18,459 bases of DNA from an uncultured Bacilli bacterium (GCA_934162285.1 CAKPHY010000023.1:1-18459); one strand, 5' to 3'; shown: positions 1-8,265, numbered from the stretch's first letter. The notes: generated by a model not told the origin, from the letters alone. Numbers and translations are program-made.

Positions 1-72
1 TTTTATCTCGCAAATTAATTTTATCACATCTTTTCTAAAAAGAAAAGAGTATTGAACTTTGTCAACACTCTG

Positions 73-107
73 AAAAACATATATATGTGTAAAATATATA
101 TGTTTTT
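73..107. terminator. Bidirectional intrinsic terminator closing the minus-strand defence operon
   Basis: A perfect 14-bp inverted repeat (AAAAACATATATAT at 73-86 and its complement at 94-107) surrounds a 7-nt loop. On the plus strand it runs into eight T's (103-110), and on the minus strand the stem ends in five T's. It lies about 70 bp beyond the stop of the DUF262 gene and so would end the minus-strand operon. A second, weaker hairpin at 46-71 (AGAGT...ACTCT with one mismatch) follows in the minus direction and may back it up. Confidence 0.75.
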
Positions 108-153
108 TTTACATATTATGACACTTGTTTTTAGGTGGATACCACACACTTTT

Positions 154-171
154 AAGTGACACAAGTGACAT
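154..171. repeat. Tandem 9-bp repeat AAGTGACAC/AAGTGACAT
   Basis: Two adjacent 9-bp units differ only in the last base. Part of the pair (ACAAGTG, 161-167) forms an inverted repeat with CACTTGT at 122-128. The same two 7-mers recur as the hairpin at 8116-8132 upstream of the relaxase gene. Paired short direct repeats near an element end can be arm-type integrase sites, but no core site is seen beside this pair. The role is unassigned. Confidence 0.4.
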
Positions 172-175
172 AAAC

Positions 176-1978
176 CTATAATGATTCATAATAATCTTTT
201 ATATATTTGGCAATAAGTTGTCTTCTTTGCTTTAAAAATTTATCATATGCACTATAAGTATAGTTAATTATTCCTTCTGGAATACAATTTTCACTTAAAT
301 TATCATCAAATTCTCTTTTACTTTTTACTAAACCTAATTTATTATCTTTAGTACACTTATTTAATACATCATTGAAATAAATCTTTGGCGCTGTATCAGA
401 AATACCTATATTATCAGTTGTGTCTATCCATGCATAATTACATACTTGATTATATTTTTCTTTATCAGTTATTCCACTTTCAATCAAATAATTTTTAGGA
501 AAGATATGATGAATATCACCTTTTATTTTGATTAAAGATTCAATCTCTTTTGATGATGAAAATAATGAATGTGCTTTATTCTTAATTTGTGCAGCACAGT
601 ATACGAGGTAAGATGGTGCCAAACTATTACTAGTTTCCAAATCTTGAATTAATACTGAATTCCAAAAATCATTATTTAACTGTGTTGATTCTATTTCATT
701 AAAGTAATTTACAAAACCTTTTTCAGCAATTCGTTTCAAATCATGATCAATAATAGTTTCACTCGAACCTGAATATCTTCTTAATAGCAATGACATAATG
801 TACCATCTTTGAACATAATTGCTAATTTGCATTTTTGGTAATCCATTTGTATTTTTTAATAAAAAATACATAATATAAGCACTATTAATAGTCGATTGAG
901 AATTTATTAATCTCTTATATTTAACTCCAGTACCTTCAATATAAACATTAAATTCTTTAAAATTATGTTCATTAACAAAATTGAATATACCATCTTTGAT
1001 TGCTTTAAATGTTTCATCAGCAACTGAATCTTCTATAGTCTTAGTTTTAAAATTTCTTCCAGACAATAATTCAGATAATCTTTTTAATAAGCCATCATTA
1101 AATATATGTGAATAACTAACTCTTAATACATCATTGTATGTTGGAGCATATATATTACTTTTATATTTACCAACCCATTTAATTGCATCATAATATTCCG
1201 TATTAGCAAAATCAGAATCATTCACAGGTATATCCCGTACATATCTGTTGTCTTGCATTCCTTTACAAAAATAATCAATTGTTTTCCATAGATAATAACC
1301 GTCGTGATCACTATCAGAAGATAATTTTGCCATAATATAGTCTTCTTGTCCTAATTTAGTACCTTTACTATTCATCAAGTTGAATATATTTGTAGCCTCG
1401 CTTATTGAAAGTTTTGAACTCAAATTAATTCTTCCTATTTCCCTTAATACTATATTTTGAACTCTTTTAATTTTTGTTAGTAATTCTTCTTTCGTAATAT
1501 CAGGATTTTTTTCAACATAATCTTCGATAAAATTAAATAATTCCACACCTTGATCTTTAAAGAAAATTGATATATCCTTGATCCATTTTGTACTTTTATC
1601 GTGAACAGGTTTATGTGTTTCAAATTTTTCATTAATCGGATTATAAGAAACTATGAATCTTTTTGTACTATAATCTTCTGTAATTACAGCTTCACCAAGT
1701 AATGCAGATCTTAAAGCCGTAATTCTTTGTTGACCATCAATAATAATCTTTTTACCTGTACTCATTTTACCATCTTTTAATTTAACATTATCATTATTCC
1801 ATACAACAATAAATCCTGTTGGCAGTCCATTATATAATGAATCTATTAATTCTGTTATTTGTTTAGATGTCCATACAAATGGTCTTTGAAGTTCTGGTAT
1901 TGCTATATCGCCACTTGATATATAACCTAATATATTTTTTACTGTATCTTTTTCAATTCCGTATTTTTCGTAATCCAT
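176..1978 (-). CDS. DUF262 / GmrSD-like protein with C-terminal HNH-type motif
   Basis: The protein is 600 aa. The N-terminal part is a DUF262 (ParB/sulfiredoxin-fold) domain, shown by IPELQRPFVW (27-36), IIIDGQQRITALR (78-90, with the DGQQR signature) and FNLMNSKGTKLGQED (199-213). The C-terminal part has DIHHIFPK (488-495) followed by an Asn (521, DNIGIS), typical of the DUF1524/HNH nuclease domain of GmrSD-type type IV restriction enzymes. In that family DUF262 is linked to NTP use and the HNH-like domain cuts modified DNA. The ATG is preceded by AAGGAG. The gene starts 12 bp after the specificity subunit stop and is last in the XRE-M-S operon, which suggests joint work with the methyltransferase system. 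Both signature motifs are intact. The substrate is unknown. Confidence 0.82.
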   Translation of the reverse strand: MDYEKYGIEKDTVKNILGYISSGDIAIPELQRPFVWTSKQITELIDSLYNGLPTGFIVVWNNDNVKLKDGKMSTGKKIIIDGQQRITALRSALLGEAVITEDYSTKRFIVSYNPINEKFETHKPVHDKSTKWIKDISIFFKDQGVELFNFIEDYVEKNPDITKEELLTKIKRVQNIVLREIGRINLSSKLSISEATNIFNLMNSKGTKLGQEDYIMAKLSSDSDHDGYYLWKTIDYFCKGMQDNRYVRDIPVNDSDFANTEYYDAIKWVGKYKSNIYAPTYNDVLRVSYSHIFNDGLLKRLSELLSGRNFKTKTIEDSVADETFKAIKDGIFNFVNEHNFKEFNVYIEGTGVKYKRLINSQSTINSAYIMYFLLKNTNGLPKMQISNYVQRWYIMSLLLRRYSGSSETIIDHDLKRIAEKGFVNYFNEIESTQLNNDFWNSVLIQDLETSNSLAPSYLVYCAAQIKNKAHSLFSSSKEIESLIKIKGDIHHIFPKNYLIESGITDKEKYNQVCNYAWIDTTDNIGISDTAPKIYFNDVLNKCTKDNKLGLVKSKREFDDNLSENCIPEGIINYTYSAYDKFLKQRRQLIAKYIKDYYESL

Positions 1979-1990
1979 AATTATACTCCT

Positions 1991-3415
1991 TTAATTTAAT
2001 AGACTATGAATATTATTAAATATTTCATTTATTTTATTATTATTGTTTTTATTTTTATCATATTCATCATTTATTTTACTAACAACCAGATTTTGTTCTC
2101 TAATTGATATATTTGGAATAATAAAATCCTTTACATTATAATCATAAATATGAATTTGATTTGTTGCTCCAGTATAATATAATTCAAACTGTGCTAATCC
2201 ATAATTACTTCTTAAATAATATGTTAAAAAATAAGGATTATATTTTTTTTCATTTATTCTTAAAATATAATTATCTGTAGATAAAATAGCATTATAATTT
2301 TTCTCTACAATATCTACTTTCCCTAAAGATCCTTTACCTATACTACAGAATATAATATCATTAGGTCTTACAAATTTATTTTCAGTCAATTTATTGGTGT
2401 ATTCTTCACTTGCAAATTCAGTAAAGTCATCATCAATGTACTCACTTTTAAGATTAGAAATTTTGATAACCGGTATTCCATCATCAGAATATTCAGGTTG
2501 AACACCTTTAACAATTTCTGTATAAATATCATGAATTTTGAAGAAAGGCTTAGATTTAATAATTTCCATTATACTACCTATTTCTTTATTATTACTTCTA
2601 AACGATAATCTAATATTATTATCAAATTTTTCAAGATTATTAATTTGCCTATTCACTACTGAAATTCCTTTTAAATAATTTTTTTGTGTTCCATATGTCA
2701 TTCCCCTAGATAAATTGGTTTTTGAGGCATAGTATTCATCAAATTCTTTATTTATAATATCAGTTAATTTAACCATATTTTTACTTAAAGAAGATATTTC
2801 ACTTAGTGATTTTTTTAAAGTTGCTTCAATCTTTTTCTCATTCTTTATAATATTACTATAATATTTTTTTGATATTTTTAATTGTTTTAAATCAACATTA
2901 TTGATTGTAGGATAACCTTTACCCATTCTTGAAGAATAATTGATGACATTTATATAATTATCAAATATCATAGAATAAGCTACAACAGGGCTTATTTTAG
3001 GTCTTAAACATATAAAAGCTTTTGTAAAATATATATCTTTAATATCTTCAGTAATATATACTATTTTCTTTAAATATGGTCTTACTTTTGATATTAAAAT
3101 ATCCCCTACATTTGGTTTAAAAATATCTCCTTTAGATATTTTTTTATAATAATCATCTAAAGCCACATCTCGTTCCTCAAAATTAATAGTTACTGGGTTG
3201 CATATTCCATTTGAATTTACATCTCCTATTTGGCAATATTTAAAATCTTCATCTGAAGGATATTCTACACTTTTTATTTCTATCAATTCATATATACCAG
3301 TTAATTTTATTGAATCGTTATTATCTATCTGTTGAACATAATTCAAATAATTAGAGTCAAATCTAATAGTATTTTCTCTTGATATATCAGAGACGTTAAA
3401 TTGTCTTATCTTCAT
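1991..3415 (-). CDS. Restriction-modification specificity subunit (HsdS-like)
   Basis: The protein is 474 aa, with two target-recognition halves (about 1-235 and 250-474) in the usual HsdS arrangement. Each half has the family's ...GDIL/DIIF-x-(K/S)xR/IGKGSLGK... segment: GDILISKVRPYL near residue 103 and PNDIIFCSIGKGSLGK near 352. The second half ends in IPNISIREQNLVV, the typical TRD-to-helix transition, followed by an Asn/Lys-rich helix. It would give DNA sequence specificity to the adjacent methyltransferase. Its ATG overlaps the stop of that gene by one base (TAATG), so translation is probably coupled. The two halves differ in sequence, so an asymmetric bipartite target is expected. Confidence 0.85.
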   Translation of the reverse strand: MKIRQFNVSDISRENTIRFDSNYLNYVQQIDNNDSIKLTGIYELIEIKSVEYPSDEDFKYCQIGDVNSNGICNPVTINFEERDVALDDYYKKISKGDIFKPNVGDILISKVRPYLKKIVYITEDIKDIYFTKAFICLRPKISPVVAYSMIFDNYINVINYSSRMGKGYPTINNVDLKQLKISKKYYSNIIKNEKKIEATLKKSLSEISSLSKNMVKLTDIINKEFDEYYASKTNLSRGMTYGTQKNYLKGISVVNRQINNLEKFDNNIRLSFRSNNKEIGSIMEIIKSKPFFKIHDIYTEIVKGVQPEYSDDGIPVIKISNLKSEYIDDDFTEFASEEYTNKLTENKFVRPNDIIFCSIGKGSLGKVDIVEKNYNAILSTDNYILRINEKKYNPYFLTYYLRSNYGLAQFELYYTGATNQIHIYDYNVKDFIIPNISIREQNLVVSKINDEYDKNKNNNNKINEIFNNIHSLLN

Positions 3416-5835
3416 TAATCATCCCACCTTATATCTCTTATATAATCTAATAGAGATTCTTTAATACCATCATCAACTAATATTTCACCTTCATCATTAA
3501 CCCTATATAGTTCATTGGGCATCTTTTTAATAGCTTTTAAAGTACGTTTATATCCAATATTGTCAACTTCTCCCATAAAAATACTATAGTCAATTTCCTC
3601 ACTTAGTTTTCCAAAAACCCATGTGGTATTTACATAACCAAATTCCTTTGATAAATCCTTATCAATTGAAACAAAATCTTTTAAATCTTCAATATGTTCT
3701 ACAACAATGTCTTTAATGCTTATATTATCATAGTTACTTTTATCAATTTTATATCCTATAGCATTATTAATAATTTCTTTAAGTGATTCCTCAGATTCAT
3801 TCTTTATTGATGGATACTTATTAATATCTTCATTATTTATGTAAACTTTTATTATATTTTCTATTCTTGTTTTTAAATTACCATATAAATCAGAATATTT
3901 TTTCCAAACATTAATCCAATTTCCGATTTCATCGTTTGTCTTCTTTTGTGCAAACAAAATACTTGTTTTTGTATTTGTAAATGGTGCGAAGGTTAATTGT
4001 GGTAATGAGACTACAGCCTTTATATTAAAATATTTATATAAAAATAATCTGATGTACTTATTTTCAGAAGTATCATATACACTTTCTGGTAAAACAACAG
4101 CCATTCTTCCTTTTTCTCTTAATAGTTGATAATATCTTTCAATAAATAAATTTTCAGAATTTTTCTTATCTCCAAATACAAATGAATTTTTTACTTCCTT
4201 TTTTGTATCGTTGTCTAAATCAACAGAAAATGGTGGATTTGTTAAAATTAAATCAAAATTATTATTAACATCTTTATTATAATAAATATCCTTTTGAGAA
4301 TTATTTAAAACATTGGGAAGCGTTGGTTTTGTATAATATCTAAAAGGTAATAATCCATCACCTTTCTTCTCTCCAACAAATATATTACTTGAACCATCTC
4401 CATGTAATATCATATTAACTTTAATTGAAGTTCCTAAATTAAAATTCAATTCTGAACCATAAATATATTCTTTAGCCCACTTATTTTCTCTATTATCAGG
4501 ATAAAACCAATCTTCCATTTTTGTATTAATAAAATAAGATGAATTAATTTTGTTTCTAAATCTATATTTTATATTCTTAGTAATAAATTTCATATATTCT
4601 ATTAAAAATGTTCCAGATCCAGCACTACTATCTATAAAATAAGGTAATCGATTTTCTTTATTTATTTTTTCTATTGCTAAATTGTCAGCTTGAACGGCCC
4701 ATAACATAAATTCAACAATATTCATTGGAGTAAAGAATTGACCTTTAGATTGTTTAAATCCATTTCTGATTATTCCTTCGAAAAAGTCACCAAGAATATC
4801 CTTTCCAGAAATACTGTTTTTACCTGCAACAAACGAATATTTTTCAAGTTTTTGAACAGTATATTTCAATTTATTTAAAGAAAATTTATTTTGGTCAACT
4901 ACATATGATTTGCTTATAACACTATTATCATCAATATTTAATCTGTTCTTTAAAGCTCTCCTATATAATTCATTTATTCTGCTGAATAATTCATCATTAG
5001 ATTCATAAGTTTCGTCTATATCATTTTCATACGAAAGTGCTTGAAATTTATATTGTTCATCATTGTTAGTTTCGTCTTCATCTTGAATTTTTGCCAAAAT
5101 TATATTAGTCAAAGAGGAAAATATTTCATTATCATCTGTACTTCCACCACCCCAAAGAACATTATGTAAATCTGTTTGTAACCTGTTAAGCATTTCATTT
5201 GTAAATTCTGTTTCTAAATCTTTATCGCTTCCTTTAATATAAGGCTTTTTTCTTGTTTTACCATAATGGTCTGGTATTTCATCACCATATATTCTTTCTT
5301 CTTTCCATTCGTTAAAGGAAGAAAACTTTTCTTTATCAATAACTATACAATCATCTTGAATATTATTAATATTATCGATGTCTATAGAATACAATACTAA
5401 ATATTTTACGTTATGTCCTTCTACTTGTTCCATTCCAGCAACTTTATATAATTGTTCCTCTATATCTTGATCAAGATCATCTTGTTCATAAGCATCAGGC
5501 GACTTTATTTCTACAAATAAAAATGCATCTTTTTTATCATCTCTAACTACTAAATCGATACGGCTTGTATTTGTATGTGGTCTTCCAGCAGTATAAATTG
5601 TCTCTAATTCCAAATTTTCTGGTTTATATCCATAAACATTAACCAACTCTGTAATGAAAAATGCTCTAGCAATCTCCTCATCACCATTAATCGATGTTAT
5701 ATCCCTTGATGACTTAATTTTTGATGAATATTTTATTTCTTTCTTATCTATATTAAATTTTTCAACAGCCTGAATATTTGCTGAATTAATAATAAACTCA
5801 ATTGTCTTTTTTTGAATATCACTTATCTTTTTCAT
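3415..5835 (-). CDS. N6-adenine DNA methyltransferase with N-terminal PD-(D/E)xK nuclease-like domain (BcgIA-like)
   Basis: The protein is 806 aa, long for a stand-alone HsdM (about 500 aa). The N-terminal ~200 residues look like an HsdR_N-type nuclease fold: E63, D94 in SRIDLVV, and VEIK with E109 and K111. A HsdM-type region follows, with KGQFFTP (364-370), SAM-binding motif I DSSAGSGTF (402-410) and catalytic motif IV NPPF (533-536), which marks an N6-adenine gamma-class enzyme. Nuclease plus methylase in one chain with a separate S subunit is the layout of type IIB enzymes such as BcgI; that assignment is inference. The gene lies between the XRE regulator (9-bp gap) and the S subunit (1-bp overlap). 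No translocase gene is in this operon. The ATG has AGGAGGAA just upstream. Confidence 0.85.
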   Translation of the reverse strand: MKKISDIQKKTIEFIINSANIQAVEKFNIDKKEIKYSSKIKSSRDITSINGDEEIARAFFITELVNVYGYKPENLELETIYTAGRPHTNTSRIDLVVRDDKKDAFLFVEIKSPDAYEQDDLDQDIEEQLYKVAGMEQVEGHNVKYLVLYSIDIDNINNIQDDCIVIDKEKFSSFNEWKEERIYGDEIPDHYGKTRKKPYIKGSDKDLETEFTNEMLNRLQTDLHNVLWGGGSTDDNEIFSSLTNIILAKIQDEDETNNDEQYKFQALSYENDIDETYESNDELFSRINELYRRALKNRLNIDDNSVISKSYVVDQNKFSLNKLKYTVQKLEKYSFVAGKNSISGKDILGDFFEGIIRNGFKQSKGQFFTPMNIVEFMLWAVQADNLAIEKINKENRLPYFIDSSAGSGTFLIEYMKFITKNIKYRFRNKINSSYFINTKMEDWFYPDNRENKWAKEYIYGSELNFNLGTSIKVNMILHGDGSSNIFVGEKKGDGLLPFRYYTKPTLPNVLNNSQKDIYYNKDVNNNFDLILTNPPFSVDLDNDTKKEVKNSFVFGDKKNSENLFIERYYQLLREKGRMAVVLPESVYDTSENKYIRLFLYKYFNIKAVVSLPQLTFAPFTNTKTSILFAQKKTNDEIGNWINVWKKYSDLYGNLKTRIENIIKVYINNEDINKYPSIKNESEESLKEIINNAIGYKIDKSNYDNISIKDIVVEHIEDLKDFVSIDKDLSKEFGYVNTTWVFGKLSEEIDYSIFMGEVDNIGYKRTLKAIKKMPNELYRVNDEGEILVDDGIKESLLDYIRDIRWDD

Positions 5836-5844
5836 TTCTTCCTC

Positions 5845-6369
5845 CTATATATCTTTAGGCAATTTACTATAATCATATTTAGTTGCTATATCTTTTAACT
5901 CTTGTATTTCTTTATCAATATCTTCTAATGCTTTGTCGATTGTATAATCCGTCTCAGCATCTTCCTTAATTAATCTTAAACCTAATTCTATTTCATTTAA
6001 ATTTTGCATTATTTTTAATGCTTTTTTTCTTTTATTAGCATCCCAATCTAAAATGTCATATTTAAATAATCTACATTCTTCAATTGTATTTTTTAAATCT
6101 TTAGTAGATTTATTTTTAAATTCATCATGAGAAAACCAACTCATAACCTCATTGTATCCAGCAACTTTTAATAATTGTTGCAAAGATAGATCTAATTCTT
6201 CTGAAATTCTTTTTAAAATTTCAGGATTTGGTTTAGCTACTCTACCATTTTCTATATCATTTAAAGAAGAATTACTTATTCCAACTCTTCTTGCAAGTTC
6301 TCTTTGAGAATACTCTTTTGCAGTTCTTCCTCCAACAATTAATGTAGTTAATGCTTCACTATTGTTCAT
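5845..6369 (-). CDS. XRE-family repressor, first gene of the defence operon
   Basis: The protein is 174 aa. Residues about 18-68 form a Cro/CI-type helix-turn-helix (SQRELARRVGISNSSLNDIENG), followed by the common xxLQQLLKVAGY segment. The rest is a charged, probably helical or coiled region (DKALEDIDKEIQELK) with no metalloprotease or cleavage motif. The ATG follows a strong AAGGAGTG site. Its promoter faces that of the element's replication/mobilisation genes, and two inverted operator-like sites lie between them. In ICEBs1-type elements the equivalent repressor controls excision genes. Here it also heads the nuclease-methylase, S and DUF262 genes, so it probably represses the element and autoregulates the defence operon. 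Confidence 0.85.
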   Translation of the reverse strand: MNNSEALTTLIVGGRTAKEYSQRELARRVGISNSSLNDIENGRVAKPNPEILKRISEELDLSLQQLLKVAGYNEVMSWFSHDEFKNKSTKDLKNTIEECRLFKYDILDWDANKRKKALKIMQNLNEIELGLRLIKEDAETDYTIDKALEDIDKEIQELKDIATKYDYSKLPKDI

Positions 6370-6410
6370 ATTTTCACTCCTTAAAAGGCTTCTTATTCTC
6401 TTCCATATTC

Positions 6411-6438
6411 ATTATATCACATTTTGTCAGTTTTACAA
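6411..6438 (-). promoter_or_regulatory. Promoter of the XRE/restriction operon
   Basis: Read on the minus strand, a -35 TTGTAA (6438-6433), a 16-bp spacer and a consensus -10 TATAAT (6416-6411) lie about 40 bp upstream of the XRE start, with a strong ribosome binding site between. It faces away from the plus-strand promoter at 6459-6487, and the two -35 elements are only about 20 bp apart. This is the only good promoter seen upstream of the four-gene minus operon. Confidence 0.65.
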
Positions 6439-6446
6439 AACATTTT

Positions 6447-6458
6447 TGTTCGGAATAC
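6447..6458 (+). promoter_or_regulatory. Operator-like site O1
   Basis: TGTTCGGAATAC directly abuts the -35 of the rightward promoter and lies 9 bp upstream of the -35 of the leftward promoter. It matches the site at 6502-6513 in inverted orientation at 11 of 12 positions. The position suits binding by the XRE protein to control both promoters. This is inferred from symmetry and placement. Confidence 0.6.
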
Positions 6459-6487
6459 TTGACAATCAAATTTATTTGTACTATCTT
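6459..6487 (+). promoter_or_regulatory. Rightward promoter of the element genes
   Basis: A consensus -35 TTGACA (6459-6464), a 17-bp spacer and a -10 TATCTT (6482-6487) precede the small HTH gene by about 45 bp. Operator-like sites flank it immediately upstream and just downstream, so a bound repressor would cover both polymerase contacts and the start point. Confidence 0.65.
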
Positions 6488-6501
6488 GGTTGTAATGAGC
6501 G

Positions 6502-6513
6502 GTATACCGAACA
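6502..6513 (-). promoter_or_regulatory. Operator-like site O2
   Basis: GTATACCGAACA is the inverted copy of the site at 6447-6458 (11 of 12 matches). It sits in a perfect 10-bp palindrome, CGGTATACCG (6500-6509), just downstream of the expected start point of the rightward promoter and upstream of the ribosome binding site of the first gene. It probably cooperates with O1 in repressor binding. Confidence 0.6.
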
Positions 6514-6532
6514 TTTAGAAAGAGGTGAAAAG

Positions 6533-6808
6533 ATGGCAAAATTAAAAGTACACAGAGCGTTTGATGAATTCTTATTAGATCCTAATTTATCGTTAAGAGC
6601 TAAAGGTTTTCTAACAATGGTATTAACAAATAATATTACTCGTGGTATAGAAATTAAAGAGCACTGTACCGACTCTATGGATGATATTAAGGATACCCTA
6701 CTCGAGTTAAGAATCAACAAATATATAAGATATAACTCTGAACTAAATATTTTAGAAGCAAATGCTGTTCCATACACTAAATGGAATGAAGAAGAAAAAG
6801 AATTATAA
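6533..6808 (+). CDS. Small helix-turn-helix protein, first gene of the rightward element operon
   Basis: The protein is 91 aa. The start chosen is ATG 6533, preceded by AGAGGTGAAAAG; an upstream in-frame extension to 6362 would cross the promoter and operators and is unlikely. The sequence has LSLRAKGFLTMVL (residues about 19-31), then a region of alternating helix-like segments ending NKYIRYN. This recalls the winged-helix N-terminal domain of plasmid and phage replication proteins, where RAKG...L...L is common. It is short, either a free-standing accessory protein or the N-terminal part of a once larger initiator. It lies directly downstream of the repressed promoter and 16 bp before the next (broken) gene. 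Confidence 0.6.
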   Translation: MAKLKVHRAFDEFLLDPNLSLRAKGFLTMVLTNNITRGIEIKEHCTDSMDDIKDTLLELRINKYIRYNSELNILEANAVPYTKWNEEEKEL

Positions 6809-6824
6809 AAGAAAGGAAGTGATA

Positions 6825-7083
6825 ATGTATTACAGCATCAGAAACACTAAAATTAATTGCAAAACAATGGTGTAGTCTAAGTGATCTAATGAAACTTGCA
6901 GATGTTGGTAGAAATAATGCATTAGTTATTAAAAGCACTAAAAAGAAAAAATTATAAAGTGAAAACTACTATGTTCCAAATAATGCTGTTCCTATGCAAG
7001 AAGTTGTTAAGTATTTAAATATTGATATTGACTATTTAGAGTCAAGAAGTAAAAATTTGAAAGGAGATGTTAAAATTGCTTAA
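6825..7083 (+). pseudogene. Broken small excisionase-like gene
   Basis: A strong ribosome binding site (GAAAGGAAG, 6811-6819) precedes ATG 6825, but that frame stops after 16 codons. The long conserved-looking frame starts one base off (6829/6832 onward) and encodes an ~83-residue product with LSDLMKLADVGRNNALVIK, a single TAA at 6955-6957, then YYVPNNAVPMQEVVKYLNI. A DNA-binding helix pair followed by a 'VP...V..YL.I' ending is the pattern of small excisionase/DUF3173-type proteins of Bacillota mobile elements. A one-base deletion near the start plus a nonsense codon would explain the reading. It overlaps the start of the ATPase gene. Confidence 0.6.
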
Positions 7084-8031
7084 ACCAATAGAACAAATAT
7101 ATACAAACATAAAAAAAGACATCATCATAAATAATATAATGAGGTCTAAAGGTGTGTACTTATTAGTATCTAAACCTAAAGTTGGTAAGTCGTTATTCGC
7201 ACTACAGCTTGCCAACTCAATTGCCAACAAAAAAGCATTTTTAGGTCATGAGATTCTAAAGCCTTCACCTGTCTTATATATTACTACAGAATTGTCAGAT
7301 AGTCAATTAAAGGACAGGTTAACCTATTAGGAATAAGTTTTGAAAAGAATAAATTCTTTATAATAGATAGAGATAAAAAGCAAAATATTAACTTCATGGA
7401 TATTGAATATCAAGTAAAAGAATTTGCTGAAGAATTAAATGGAAGAATATTAATTCTAGATATGTTAAAAGATATTGATTTCAATATTTCTTATGATATA
7501 AGCAGTTATCAAAATATATCTCAAAAGCTTATGCCTAAGATTAGAAGCTACGTTGATAAGTATAATTTAACAATATTATTTGTTCATCATTTGAACAAAT
7601 TAGGTAAAACACTAGGCTCAACTGGATTTGATGCCGTAGTAGATGGAATAATTAGATTAAGTAAAAACAGTTTTGATGATAATACTATCAAAATGGAAAT
7701 TATAAATAGAGATTTCACTGATGAAGAAGAATATCTTCATAAAGATAAGAATCAAGTTTTCTCAATAGTAAAAGACAATGCTTTAGAAATAGCTAATCCT
7801 GTAATAGTAGCTTTTGTTAAATATGCTATTAGAGAAAAGAAATTTGATTTTACGATTAGTTAAATCATAAATAAAGCAAATCTAATGTGTACTCCTACTC
7901 AGTTAGGTAAGCTATTAAATACTCAAAAAGATTTGCTTGAACAAGAAGGTCTTCATATAAGTAAATATAGAACTACTGAAGGTAGAATGTATCATATTGA
8001 TTATGAAGAGCCTTCTTTAGAAAATGAATAA
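7076..8031 (+). pseudogene. Broken RepA-type AAA ATPase (replication) gene
   Basis: The likely start is TTG 7076, well spaced from AAAGGAG (7060-7066); ATG 7067 abuts that site. Walker A is VSKPKVGKS and is followed by TTEL. The frame stops at 7328, but a one-base shift at about 7318-7322 continues as NLLGISFEKNKFF and then as the open frame from 7396, with Walker B ILILDMLKD and the HH-x-NK-x-G-x-T...GS motif of RepA/DnaB-like hexameric ATPases. An in-frame TAA at 7861-7863 is followed by 55 further codons (ANLMCTPTQLGKLLN...), a winged-helix C-terminus, to the true stop at 8029-8031. The intact gene would encode about 318 aa and would have served replication of the excised element. Confidence 0.75.
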
Positions 8032-8117
8032 ACGTGGCACGTTTTGTTTCGAAGAAATGAAAGTGGCGATAGTGAATCATTTTCTTGTTTTAGGGAACTG
8101 ATAAATTCGATAAAACA

Positions 8118-8175
8118 CTTGTTACACAAGTGGAGCCTTTGAATTTACTTCATCGGCTTTTGACTTTGTAACAAG
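8118..8175. repeat. Overlapping, mutually exclusive hairpins
   Basis: The left arm CTTGTTAC (8118-8125) can pair with GTAACAAG (8168-8175), continued imperfectly by AAGTGGAGCC against GGCTTTTGACTT, giving a ~20-bp stem. The same left arm also lies within the short perfect hairpin CACTTGT/ACAAGTG (8116-8132). Only one fold can form at a time, which suits a single-strand origin, an oriT stem or a transcript switch. Confidence 0.5.
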
Positions 8176-8204
8176 CATAAGGGATTTTTAAGGATCACCT
8201 TAAA

Positions 8205-8265
8205 CTCATGGGCTGCGCCCTAGTGAGATATGTCACACTTATAAATAAGATATGACAAATACTAC
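8205..8265. other. Candidate oriT/nic region
   Basis: The segment contains GGGCTGCGCCC (8210-8220) and two direct copies of AGATATG (8226-8232 and 8248-8254). The minus strand between them reads AAGTGTGACA. The TAGTGTG-type sequence at MobV nic sites such as that of pMV158 is comparable but not identical. It ends about 15 bp before the relaxase start. Confidence 0.4.

Noticed and set aside
6362..6532. N-terminal extension of the small HTH protein to 6362
   Set aside because: The extension is coded by promoter and operator sequence, and the ATG at 6533 has its own good ribosome binding site.
6481..6777. Minus-strand 98-aa frame
   Set aside because: It lies opposite the HTH gene and the operators, with no promoter or start signal. 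Similar shadow frames at 7042-7230, 9319-9510, 12799-12990, 15934-16158 and 17062-17382 were dropped for the same reason.
8205..8265. Riboswitch or leader RNA for the relaxase gene
   Set aside because: No terminator or expression platform is seen, and the position fits an oriT better.
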